A DNA stretch of 64,000 bases from Acinetobacter sp. NCu2D-2 (lineage in GTDB: Bacteria > Pseudomonadota > Gammaproteobacteria > Pseudomonadales > Moraxellaceae), in contig NZ_CP015594.1 of assembly GCF_001647675.1 (NCBI RefSeq), positions 2,356,001 to 2,420,000 of the forward strand. Reading direction: 5' to 3'. Position 1 is the stretch's first letter. Each line of letters opens with the position of its first letter. The notes under the pieces are model-generated. The model did no database searches. It was not told the origin of the DNA and saw only the letters and a list, made by a program, of their open reading frames with translations. The position numbers and the translations under genes are program-made. Positions 29,097-38,143 of this stretch are shown here, piece after piece.

Positions 29097-29452
29097 AAAA
29101 TAATGTTTATCCCTGCAACAGACCATCCATCAACAACTGATACGCAATTTATCAATCAGCTTGATGATTCGAGTAGTTTTAAAGTCCATCAAATGATTGA
29201 TTCTTAAAATATTGTCAATATTAATGAGATTTGCCTCATGATTATGTATGAGTTTTATTCATTTTTCATAGCCAAGCAGCATTTTTATTCTTAATTCATT
29301 CATGTTCTGACTTTACTCACACAGCATAACAAAGCCTTTAACAATACTAAACAGAGTCTTTAAAACAGGGCGCTAAAATGTCCGCTCTCCTCTGCTTTAC
29401 AACATAAATCACACTGTGTTGTTTGGTCTTAGCATACGTCGATCGAGGTTTT
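29097..29452. promoter_or_regulatory. Divergent region tolC/lipoprotein with a candidate promoter
   Basis: A 356-bp A+T-rich gene-free region. On the plus strand TTAACA (29338-29343), a 17-base spacer and TAAAAC (29361-29366) form a possible promoter for the lipoprotein gene. Short inverted pairs such as AATATT-GTC-AATATT lie near 29215. Nothing else was recognised. Confidence 0.35.
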
Positions 29453-30484
29453 GTGTTTAAGCATATTCAATCTATTTTGCAACTCAGTTTGTTGTCAGGC
29501 TTATGTTTGTTGTCAGTTGGCTGTCAGCCCAGCAAAGATCCTCAGTGGGTCGCAGACCCTGTTGATGTCAAAGAAGCATCATCGGCTGCGGTTGACCTGA
29601 ATCAAATGTGCCAAGATATTGAAAATGATATGCAGCAGATCAATGCAGAACGTACGACACTTGCGTTGGAACAAATTAACCAAAACCTCAAAATTTGCTT
29701 ACCATTACTGAATCATGAACAACAGCAACATTTAATACAGCAGTCAACTGCGATGTATCAGCGGTTTCTCAGTGTTCCCCGTAATGAAAATCAACAGATT
29801 GCTTTTGAACAATATGCCTTTGATATGGCACAGCATCCGACCATTCAGCAAGAGCATTTACAGGCGCTTCACTTACGTGATCAATATTTATTGAAACATA
29901 AAGGTCAAGCCTTTATTGAACTGGTCGACCGCGGTGAAGGCGAACTGAATTTCAGGCGTAGTCCCGAATATTTGGAACGTATTTTTGCGCCTTATCTACC
30001 CAAAGCAGAAAAAGTTTTTATTCAACAATTAGCCGCGCAAAATCGTGAAGTTGTCTTGCAAAATGGAAATTTGTTAATTAGTCCAAATGAGCTTTTAGTC
30101 CGGGCGTTATATTGGCAGAACTATCTTAAACAATACCCGAACAGTAGTTATAGTGCAGATGCACGTTATCTAATGCAGCAATATGCCTATTATTTATTTT
30201 TTGGTTCGTCTAAAACTCAAGTTTCACAATATTATACAGATCGCTTATCCATCACTGCAGATCATCTAGATGCAATCATCCGTTTAGCAAAAGGTCCTGA
30301 TTCAATGTTGGCAGAGACCGCAAGACGTTATTTAAATTTTCTAGATTTATCACCTGAACAGCAACTTGAAGCTGAACCAGATGACTCACTAAGCCAACAA
30401 CAACGATTAGAACGTTATAGCAAAATTGAGTCGCCTAAACATCCAAAGGGAAAAGACTGTTTTATTGATGCCATTTGTATCTAA
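29453..30484 (+). CDS. Predicted lipoprotein of unknown function
   Basis: A 343-residue protein from GTG 29453. The N-terminus has Lys-His then a hydrophobic run ending LLSVGC, a slightly atypical lipobox with Cys at about 24, so it is probably lipidated. The remainder is Gln-rich and helical with tetratricopeptide-like spacing, and it ends in a Cys pair (KDCFIDAIC). I do not recognise a named family. The start could also be further upstream at 29423. An insertion sequence begins 30 bases after the stop, with no terminator between. Confidence 0.7.
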   Translation: MFKHIQSILQLSLLSGLCLLSVGCQPSKDPQWVADPVDVKEASSAAVDLNQMCQDIENDMQQINAERTTLALEQINQNLKICLPLLNHEQQQHLIQQSTAMYQRFLSVPRNENQQIAFEQYAFDMAQHPTIQQEHLQALHLRDQYLLKHKGQAFIELVDRGEGELNFRRSPEYLERIFAPYLPKAEKVFIQQLAAQNREVVLQNGNLLISPNELLVRALYWQNYLKQYPNSSYSADARYLMQQYAYYLFFGSSKTQVSQYYTDRLSITADHLDAIIRLAKGPDSMLAETARRYLNFLDLSPEQQLEAEPDDSLSQQQRLERYSKIESPKHPKGKDCFIDAICI

Positions 30485-30509
30485 AGCGATTACATATCAC
30501 TTAACGAAA

Positions 30510-30514
30510 AATGC
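30510..30514 (+). repeat. Target-site duplication, left copy (AATGC)
   Basis: AATGC lies directly before the left terminal repeat and again directly after the right one at 31616-31620. A 5-bp direct repeat is the expected IS701/ISAba11-type duplication and marks a fairly recent, undisturbed insertion. Confidence 0.8.
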
Positions 30515-31615
30515 TAGGACTTACGCATTGACGGATTCAAAAAAGTCTCAAACTACTTTATAACGTATCTGTGATCAGACGAACTAAACATGCTTCTACA
30601 GCAACTTGTACATTACCCATTTATATGGGCTTTCTCATGACAGAACCAAACTCTATTAGCTGCACACAACTTGCCGAGACTTATAATATCTCGCATGACA
30701 GTGTAAATCGCTTTTTGGAGCGTGAAGACTACACAGCTCACGATCTATATCAAGAAGCAATTCAACACATTGATAATAATAAACTTATAGTCAGTATTGA
30801 TGATACTGTTTTAGATAAGCCATATAGTCAACATATGGACTTAGTTAGCTATTTTTGGTCAGGTAAACACCACCGATCCGTCAAGGGTATTAATCTCATT
30901 ACCTTGTATGCGACAGATCAACATGGCAAAAATATTCCAATTAATTTTCGAATTTATGATAAGTCAGAAAGTAAAACCAAGAATGATTACTTTATGGAGA
31001 TGTTAAGTGAAGTACTCAATTGGGGTGCAAAGATTCAATTTATTACAGGTGATAGTTGGTATTCATCGACTGAAAATCTAAAAACCATAAGAAAACATGG
31101 TATTCGATTTATGTTTGGTGTCGACAGTAACCGTAAGGTTTCCCCTGAAAAAGGACAATGGTTTCAACTCCGTTTATTGCCGAATTTTCATCAGGGTCAA
31201 GTGGTCTGGCTCAAAGATGTTGGCTTTGTACAATTATTTAAGACTCAGTTAAAAGAACAGCAGAGATTTTATATTGTGCATCAAGATGAAGATGATTTAT
31301 TGTCCTTTGATGGTTTTTATGAATTACATTCAAGTCATTGGAAAATAGAACAATATCATCGAGTAATTAAACAGGTTTGTCATATTGAAAAGTTTCAAGT
31401 AAGACGATCCAAGCTGATTTTGAATCATATTTTCTCAGCCTTGATGGCCTATGTTGAGATACAAAAGAACCAATTTGAGCGGATCTTTGAAAATGTATAT
31501 CGTTGGCAGAAGAAATTATTTAGACCAATTATCAAGAACTTTATTGATGAATTTATTCTCGATAAGAATCATCTGCTGCCACAGAAAATCTATAAATAAT
31601 AGTGCGTAAGTCCTA
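30515..31615 (+). mobile_element. ISAba11-like insertion sequence (IS701 family), 1101 bp
   Basis: Ends are TAGGACTTACGCATT on the left and its near-perfect inverted copy on the right (14 of 15 match). It carries one transposase and is flanked by AATGC duplications. The length of 1101 bp, 5-bp duplication and transposase type agree with what is known of ISAba11, the element reported in lpx genes of colistin-resistant A. baumannii. Percent identity was not measured. It sits between a lipoprotein gene and nudF and breaks no gene. Confidence 0.88.
30571..31599 (+). CDS. DDE transposase (IS701 family)
   Basis: A 342-residue transposase filling the element. The catalytic triad is visible as Asp in SIDDTV (about 77-78), Asp161 in TGDSWY and Glu260 in HWKIEQYHR, the Y-(2)-R-like context around the Glu being typical of the IS4/IS701 superfamily. 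The frame is intact, so the copy may be active. The GTG at 30571 is the longest start; the ATG at 30637 is an alternative. Confidence 0.88.
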   Translation: MIRRTKHASTATCTLPIYMGFLMTEPNSISCTQLAETYNISHDSVNRFLEREDYTAHDLYQEAIQHIDNNKLIVSIDDTVLDKPYSQHMDLVSYFWSGKHHRSVKGINLITLYATDQHGKNIPINFRIYDKSESKTKNDYFMEMLSEVLNWGAKIQFITGDSWYSSTENLKTIRKHGIRFMFGVDSNRKVSPEKGQWFQLRLLPNFHQGQVVWLKDVGFVQLFKTQLKEQQRFYIVHQDEDDLLSFDGFYELHSSHWKIEQYHRVIKQVCHIEKFQVRRSKLILNHIFSALMAYVEIQKNQFERIFENVYRWQKKLFRPIIKNFIDEFILDKNHLLPQKIYK

Positions 31616-31734
31616 AATGCTTAAATTTTGAATAAAAAATTGCGGATATGAAAGCAAATTGCATGAAAAGCATTTGTGATTAAGAAAATCTCAGCTAGGA
31701 TGAAGAAAATATCGCTTCGTCATGCGTTGAGTTT

Positions 31735-32370
31735 ATGAAAATTATCGATTCCGCTTCTTACAATAAGAAAGACTACGAGATATTAGAACGAGAATATCAA
31801 TATCAGGGTTTCGTCAAAGTCGAAAAGCTGAGTATTCGTCATCGGCTATTTGGTCGGGACGACTTTATTGCCCCTATTCAACGTGAATTGATTCAACGTA
31901 AAACTGCAGCAGGCGTTTTAATTTATAACGATCAACAACAAAAGTTTGCCCTGATTGAGCAATTTCGTGTCGGTGCGATTGATGATCCCGAATCACCTTG
32001 GCAACTCGAGATCATTGCAGGTGTACTCGATGGCGATGAAGCCCCTGAAACCTGTGTTCGCCGTGAAGCATTAGAAGAATCTGGGTGTCAAATTCATGAT
32101 TTGACCCATTTATTCAGCTTTTATCCATCTGCTGGTGCATGTTCAGAACTGTTTCATTTATATTTCGCAGAAGCAGAACTTCCTCAAGAAGGTGGCGTAT
32201 TTGGTATGCCAGATGAAGGTGAGAATATTCAGTTGCATCTGATTGACTATGCCGATTTAAGCGCATTAATGACCAGTGGTCGGTTAAAGAATGCACCTGT
32301 CATTATGGCCTTGCAATGGCTCCAACAGCATATTCATACTCAAAGCGTATGTCTTGAGGAGCGAACGTGA
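31735..32370 (+). CDS. nudF: ADP-ribose pyrophosphatase (Nudix hydrolase)
   Basis: A 211-residue Nudix enzyme hydrolysing ADP-ribose to AMP and ribose-5-phosphate. The full Nudix box G-x5-E-x7-RE-x2-EE-x-G runs from about residue 96 to 118 (GVLDGDEAPETCVRREALEE), and the downstream YPSAGACSELFHLYFAE is typical of ADPRases. It overlaps cpdA by four bases. The nudF-cpdA pair is conserved in gammaproteobacteria, linking sugar-nucleotide and cAMP turnover. Confidence 0.93.
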   Translation: MKIIDSASYNKKDYEILEREYQYQGFVKVEKLSIRHRLFGRDDFIAPIQRELIQRKTAAGVLIYNDQQQKFALIEQFRVGAIDDPESPWQLEIIAGVLDGDEAPETCVRREALEESGCQIHDLTHLFSFYPSAGACSELFHLYFAEAELPQEGGVFGMPDEGENIQLHLIDYADLSALMTSGRLKNAPVIMALQWLQQHIHTQSVCLEERT

Positions 32371-33176
32371 CCTTCTGTAGTAGCGACACGCAGTACAAAC
32401 AATGGACCCTTGTCCAAATTTCCGATACGCACCTCATGGATCGTGTCGAGCTTGAATTCGTCAAAATGAATCCTGAAAAAAGCTTTCATGACGTGGTTCA
32501 GCATATTCGCAAGCATTACCCTGTACTCGATGCTTTGGTACACACAGGCGATTTGGCACAAGTGCCTGTTCAAGCAACTTATGATCGTTATTTACAGTTC
32601 ATGCAAACTTGGAATATTCCACACTATCAAATTCCAGGAAATCATGACGACAGCGCAATTTTTCCTTTCTATCAAAATAGCAATCTAGCGCATGCAGTTC
32701 ATTTTGGTCCATGGACACTGATTCTTTTAAATAGTGCCGTCAAAGGTAAAGTGGATGGCTGGGTAGAACAGGAGCAATTAGATCAACTGCAAGAGCTTCT
32801 TGTTCAATATCAGCATCAACATATTATTGTGGCTTGTCATCATCATCCATTCGCAATGCAATCACATTGGATTGATCAACATCGTCTTAAAAATGCCGAT
32901 TCACTTAAAGACGTCATTGCACAGCATAAACATGTGAAGTTAGTCCTATTTGGCCATGTCCACCAAGACTCGCACAATGACTGGAATGGTGTGCAGTTTT
33001 TATCAACACCCTCCACCAGTGTTCAATTTAAGCCTTTAAGTGATAATTTTGCACTGGATACCATTGCCCCAGGTTATCGTGTCATTCATTTAAATCACGA
33101 TGGAACATTTGAAACACGCGTAGAACGTGTATTTCTTAACCAGCAGAAAATTAATACCGAAATTTCAGGTTATTAA
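32367..33176 (+). CDS. cpdA: 3',5'-cyclic-AMP phosphodiesterase CpdA
   Basis: A 269-residue class III metallophosphoesterase degrading cAMP. Metal ligands are all present: QISDTHL (D20, H22), VHTGDLA, PGNHDD, CHHHP and FGHVHQD. The start overlaps nudF by ATGA-type four bases (GTGA). In Acinetobacter this enzyme would set cAMP/Vfr-type signalling, which controls pili and competence in relatives. The target pathway here is inferred. Confidence 0.92.
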   Translation: MTFCSSDTQYKQWTLVQISDTHLMDRVELEFVKMNPEKSFHDVVQHIRKHYPVLDALVHTGDLAQVPVQATYDRYLQFMQTWNIPHYQIPGNHDDSAIFPFYQNSNLAHAVHFGPWTLILLNSAVKGKVDGWVEQEQLDQLQELLVQYQHQHIIVACHHHPFAMQSHWIDQHRLKNADSLKDVIAQHKHVKLVLFGHVHQDSHNDWNGVQFLSTPSTSVQFKPLSDNFALDTIAPGYRVIHLNHDGTFETRVERVFLNQQKINTEISGY

Positions 33177-33348
33177 CTTTTCAATTTGTTTTTTTTGCAT
33201 TACTTTATTGCTCTTAAAGGAAATGTGATATCTACAATCCCGTCAGCAAAGACTATCAAAAAGCAAAAAAAGTCTATATGATGACGACCCCCATAGGAGG
33301 ATAATCCTTCTTCAGGGTGGATAAAAATTTGCATATCACCATATTTTT

Positions 33349-33367
33349 TGCGTAGATATCATACGCA
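33349..33367 (+). promoter_or_regulatory. Hairpin just upstream of the dksA ribosome-binding site
   Basis: TGCGTA and TACGCA are perfect 6-bp arms around GATATCA, 7 bases before GAGGA (33374-33378). It could affect dksA translation or mark a regulator site. Confidence 0.35.
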
Positions 33368-33387
33368 TATGATGAGGAATGCCCTAA

Positions 33388-33915
33388 ATGGCGAATGACA
33401 ACCAGAATCAAGTCTTAGACGAACTAACTGATGTTGTAGACGAGAAAACTACAAAGCGTGTACGTAAAGCTAAGCCAAAAGCGACTGACGGTGGTTCAAC
33501 TGCTAGCTTGTTTGGTATTGAGCCTTATCAGCCTAAAAAAAATGAAGAGTACATGTCTGAGGGTCAGCTTGAGCACTTCCGTCAAATTTTATTGGCATGG
33601 AAAGCTGAGTTGATGTCTGAAGTCGATCGTACTTTAAACACCATGCAAGATGAAAATACAGCGCTTCCTGATGTAAACGACCGTGCTACTCAAGAAGAAG
33701 AGTTTGCCATCGAACTTCGTACACGTGACCGTGAACGTAAATTGATCCGTAAAATCGAACAATCGATTGAAGCTATTAAAAATGACGACTACGGTTTCTG
33801 TGAAACTTGTGGTATTGAAATTGGTTTACGTCGCTTAGAAGCACGTCCAACAGCGACTTTATGTATTGATTGTAAGACTTTGGCTGAGATCAAAGAGAAA
33901 CAAAATAACGGTTAA
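33388..33915 (+). CDS. dksA: RNA polymerase-binding transcription factor DksA
   Basis: A 175-residue partner of ppGpp in the stringent response. The coiled-coil tip carries the DxxDxA motif at D95-D98-A100, and the zinc finger is C138, C141, C159, C162. The N-terminal extension is about 25 residues longer than in E. coli and rich in Lys. The Shine-Dalgarno GAGGA is at 33374. It is followed by gluQ with a hairpin between. Confidence 0.95.
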   Translation: MANDNQNQVLDELTDVVDEKTTKRVRKAKPKATDGGSTASLFGIEPYQPKKNEEYMSEGQLEHFRQILLAWKAELMSEVDRTLNTMQDENTALPDVNDRATQEEEFAIELRTRDRERKLIRKIEQSIEAIKNDDYGFCETCGIEIGLRRLEARPTATLCIDCKTLAEIKEKQNNG

Positions 33916-33939
33916 TCATGTTAAATAATCCTCCCCTAA

Positions 33940-33962
33940 CCCCTCCTATGATAAAGGAGGGG
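33940..33962 (+). promoter_or_regulatory. dksA-gluQ intergenic hairpin enclosing a Shine-Dalgarno-like sequence
   Basis: CCCCTCCT (33940-33947) pairs perfectly with AGGAGGGG (33955-33962) around ATGATAA. The right arm includes AGGAGG, which lies 11 bases before the gluQ ATG at 33972. No T run follows, so this resembles a translation-blocking or processing structure more than an intrinsic terminator. The sequence also looks like a dispersed palindromic repeat known from several bacteria. Confidence 0.55.
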
Positions 33963-33971
33963 GAAAATAGG

Positions 33972-34835
33972 ATGGCTTATGTGGGTCGGTTTGCGCCATC
34001 GCCAACCGGCCCTTTACATTTCGGGTCACTCATTACTGCGGTTGCCAGTTATTGCGATGCCAAAGCCCATCAAGGGCGCTGGATCGTTCGCATTGAAGAT
34101 ACCGACATTCCCCGCATTTATCCTGGTAGCGAAGAGCATATCCTACGTGCGATGGATGCTTTTGCCTTTGAATCTGATACTAAGATCATTTTCCAGAAAG
34201 ATCGCTTAGACATTTATGAAAGTGTGATTGAGCAGCTACAGCAAAAAAATCTCGTATATGCCTGCCAATGTACGCGCAAGATGCTCGGTTCCAATCATAT
34301 TTATCAGGATACTTGTCGTAATTTGGGTTTGGACTTCAAAGATCAGGCCATTCGCTTAAAAGTCGAAGATGTTGAAATTTGCTTTGAAGACCGATTACAA
34401 GGCAGACACTGCTCTCATCTAAAACAAGATTTAGGTGATTTTATCTTAAAACGCCGTGATGGGATTATTAATTATCAACTTGCAGTGGTTGTCGATGATT
34501 ATTTACAAGGCATGAGCCATGTGGTTCGAGGCGCAGATCTTTTGGATAATACTGAACGGCAGATTTATCTGGGGCAACTCCTCGGCTACCCTCGCCTGCA
34601 ATATATGCATTTACCGCTTGCTATGAATGATCAAGGGCAGAAACTTTCTAAACAGAATTTGGCACAGGCTTTAGATTTAAGCCAAGCACCTCAGCTTCTG
34701 CTACAAGCACTCAAAGCCCTTCATCAAGATCCTATTGATTTAGATACGCCAGATCGTATGCTCAAACAAGCCGTTGCACAGTGGGATGTTGAAAAAATTC
34801 CACATACAACCATGCTACAAGGTCACTACCTATAA
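33972..34835 (+). CDS. gluQ: Glutamyl-Q tRNA(Asp) synthetase
   Basis: A 287-residue paralogue of the GluRS catalytic core that puts glutamate on queuosine-34 of tRNA-Asp. HIGH-like HFGS is at 16-19, the zinc-binding pattern CQC...C about 95-115, and the KMSKS-like KLSKQ near 230; the anticodon-binding domain is absent as expected. ATG 33972 is the family start; the upstream 18-codon extension from 33918 is encoded by a palindromic repeat and is rejected. Following dksA is the conserved arrangement. Confidence 0.93.
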   Translation: MAYVGRFAPSPTGPLHFGSLITAVASYCDAKAHQGRWIVRIEDTDIPRIYPGSEEHILRAMDAFAFESDTKIIFQKDRLDIYESVIEQLQQKNLVYACQCTRKMLGSNHIYQDTCRNLGLDFKDQAIRLKVEDVEICFEDRLQGRHCSHLKQDLGDFILKRRDGIINYQLAVVVDDYLQGMSHVVRGADLLDNTERQIYLGQLLGYPRLQYMHLPLAMNDQGQKLSKQNLAQALDLSQAPQLLLQALKALHQDPIDLDTPDRMLKQAVAQWDVEKIPHTTMLQGHYL

Positions 34836-34883
34836 TATTGGATTTTGGCTTAAGCTAAAGAAAAGGAATATGGAGAAGGTGTC

Positions 34884-35144
34884 GTGTTTTTTATCTTTGG
34901 AATTGGACCAAAAACAAAGCTGATAGAGAAAAATCAGTTCATCTGCCCTGTGTGTCAAACCACAACAAGCTATGAACTTAAACATCAGCGTAATTATTTT
35001 TCTTTATTTTTTATTCCACTAATTCCGCTGTCTAAACCTAAACATGCTTTTGTCCGTTGTTTAAACTGCGGAACGTCAATGCCGAGCACAGTGCTTGACC
35101 ATGCTCAGCCACTTCAGCCACGGTCTTCCGATTTAGAAGCTTGA
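34884..35144 (+). CDS. Small zinc-ribbon protein, function unknown
   Basis: An 86-residue protein from GTG 34884. It has two CxxC pairs, ICPVCQ (about 21-26) and RCLNCG (about 58-63), separated by a hydrophobic stretch YFSLFFIPLIPLSKP, the layout of the zinc-ribbon_15 type. The N-terminal FFIFGIGPKT is typical of that family. It may be membrane-associated. The last 12 bases overlap the 3' end of ftsW on the other strand. No function is known. Confidence 0.75.
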   Translation: MFFIFGIGPKTKLIEKNQFICPVCQTTTSYELKHQRNYFSLFFIPLIPLSKPKHAFVRCLNCGTSMPSTVLDHAQPLQPRSSDLEA

Positions 35145-36329
35145 TTCTTCTCGGCTAGGATTGGACTCGCGAGTATTGGCATCAATTTTTAAAATTAAAC
35201 TGATCATGACTGCGCAGACAATCAAAGATGAACCACCATAACTAATGAATGGCAATGTCAAACCTTTGGTTGGTAGCATACCCATATTCATCCCAGCATT
35301 TACCAAAACTTGTAGCAAGAAAATAATACTAATCCCGTAAGCCAAATAACCTGCACGTAGATATTGGTTTTGCAAAGCACGATGCCCAATACGAATACAG
35401 CAAATCATCATGGTAAATGACAATAACAAGACCGTTGAGATGCCAAAGAAACCAAATTCTTCGCCTAAAATCGCGAGCATAAAGTCGGTATGTGCTTCAG
35501 GCAAATACGACATCTTTTGAATACTATGACCCAAGCCCACACCTGTCCATTCCCCACGACCAAATGCCATTAAGGCATTCGATAACTGATAACCGGTACC
35601 GAGTGGATCTTCCCACGGATTTGAGAAAGACAAAAGACGCTGTAAACGATAAGGTTCTAGTAAAATCGCTGCGACAAACACGCCAAATAACGTGACAAAT
35701 GCCACACCAAACTGAACCCATGGCGCACCCGCCAAGAAGAAAATTCCCAGCATGGTTAATGTGATTACCACGGTTGCACCTAAGTCAGGCTCTAGAATAA
35801 TCAGACCCACAGTTGCACCCATAATGACAGAAAGACGTATCAAGCCTTTGATGTTATTACGGACTTCTTCTGCCCTTCGCACCACATAATCGGCAGTAAA
35901 AATTGCCATCATGACCTTACCGACTTCGGATGCTTGTAAAGTAAACCCTGCAACACGAATCCAACGCTTGGAACCATTAACCTCGGTTCCGACAACCAAG
36001 ACCGCAAGCAACAGAACAATGGTGATAATCCATAAAAAGAAGGTATTGTTAAACCAGACATTCAATGGAACTTTATAGGCCAAATAAGCCGCTGCTGCAG
36101 CGACAAAGATTGAAATCCCGTGGCGTGTCACATAGTGAAAAGCATTTTCATGCATACGTTCAGCATAGGGCATCGATGCCGATGCCACCATAATCGAACC
36201 AATACAAAGTAGTGCCAACACGCAGAAAATCAATACATTGCGTGGATTCACTTCGGCAGGTAATTTGGGTATCCACCGAGCATATAGCTGATTTAATTTA
36301 TTGATCGTCGTCTGAGCAAACTCAGCCAT
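35133..36329 (-). CDS. ftsW: Septal peptidoglycan glycosyltransferase FtsW
   Basis: A 398-residue SEDS-family polytopic protein (ten transmembrane helices) that polymerises septal peptidoglycan with its partner FtsI. Visible signatures: SGSKRWIRV-like GSKRWIRVAG, EPDLGATVVI, YQLSNALMAFGRGEWTGVGLG and the C-terminal MGMLPTKGLTLPFISYGGSS. The Asp of the periplasmic loop is in this core. It follows murD by 20 bases; the rest of the dcw cluster is not present here. Confidence 0.95.
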   Translation of the reverse strand: MAEFAQTTINKLNQLYARWIPKLPAEVNPRNVLIFCVLALLCIGSIMVASASMPYAERMHENAFHYVTRHGISIFVAAAAAYLAYKVPLNVWFNNTFFLWIITIVLLLAVLVVGTEVNGSKRWIRVAGFTLQASEVGKVMMAIFTADYVVRRAEEVRNNIKGLIRLSVIMGATVGLIILEPDLGATVVITLTMLGIFFLAGAPWVQFGVAFVTLFGVFVAAILLEPYRLQRLLSFSNPWEDPLGTGYQLSNALMAFGRGEWTGVGLGHSIQKMSYLPEAHTDFMLAILGEEFGFFGISTVLLLSFTMMICCIRIGHRALQNQYLRAGYLAYGISIIFLLQVLVNAGMNMGMLPTKGLTLPFISYGGSSLIVCAVMISLILKIDANTRESNPSREESSF

Positions 36330-36349
36330 ATCACGAGTCCTTGTTATTT

Positions 36350-37714
<1,365 letters not shown>

Positions 37715-37803
37715 CTAATTTGAAACTTTAGAAATGTTAGCACTTTGCCGTTTTGAATGCTTTTTCTGTTTTCACTTTATCTACATTATTTTTGTCCAAT
37801 GTG

Positions 37804-37830
37804 AAAAAAAACCGCCATAAAGATGACGGT
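37804..37830 (-). terminator. Terminator at the end of the feo operon
   Basis: On the minus strand CCGTCA pairs with TGGCGG (one G-T) and is followed by eight T (complement of A 37804-37810). Confidence 0.75.
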
Positions 37831-37857
37831 TTTCTCGCAGCTAAAAAAACTGAAAAT

Positions 37858-38115
37858 TTATTTCCATTTTACCACTTGTACAGGGGCTTTCTCTTTGGGC
37901 TGCGCTTCGTTACTTGAACAACCACAGCTCCCTCCACAACCTGACACCATATTGGGCTTTAAGCGTGCAGCAAGTTTGTTCCAGCCACGTCCTGCACAAT
38001 ATCGGGATAACTTTTGCAGCATCGAATTGGCTGTCTTTGGAAAGACCTTTTTAAAGACAACCACAGCACTCCAAAGCACCAAAGCTGCAACAATGAGAAT
38101 TTCGATCATATCCAA
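37858..38115 (-). CDS. FeoB-associated Cys-rich membrane protein
   Basis: An 85-residue protein with one N-terminal membrane helix (about 4-24, IEILIVAALVLWSAVVVF) followed by a basic stretch and a cysteine cluster SGCGGSCGCSS. This matches the small Cys-rich proteins found after feoB, proposed to help iron handling like FeoC. It lies 28 bases after feoB and before the operon terminator. Function is inferred from position. Confidence 0.82.
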   Translation of the reverse strand: MDMIEILIVAALVLWSAVVVFKKVFPKTANSMLQKLSRYCAGRGWNKLAARLKPNMVSGCGGSCGCSSNEAQPKEKAPVQVVKWK

Positions 38116-38143
38116 TCTCCAAAGCCGATCTGCAAATGCAGTA

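Noticed and set aside
33918..33971. N-terminal extension of gluQ from the ATG at 33918
   Set aside because: Those codons are encoded by the palindromic repeat and give a peptide (NPPLTPPMIKEGE) seen as an artefact of such repeats; the family starts at ATG 33972.
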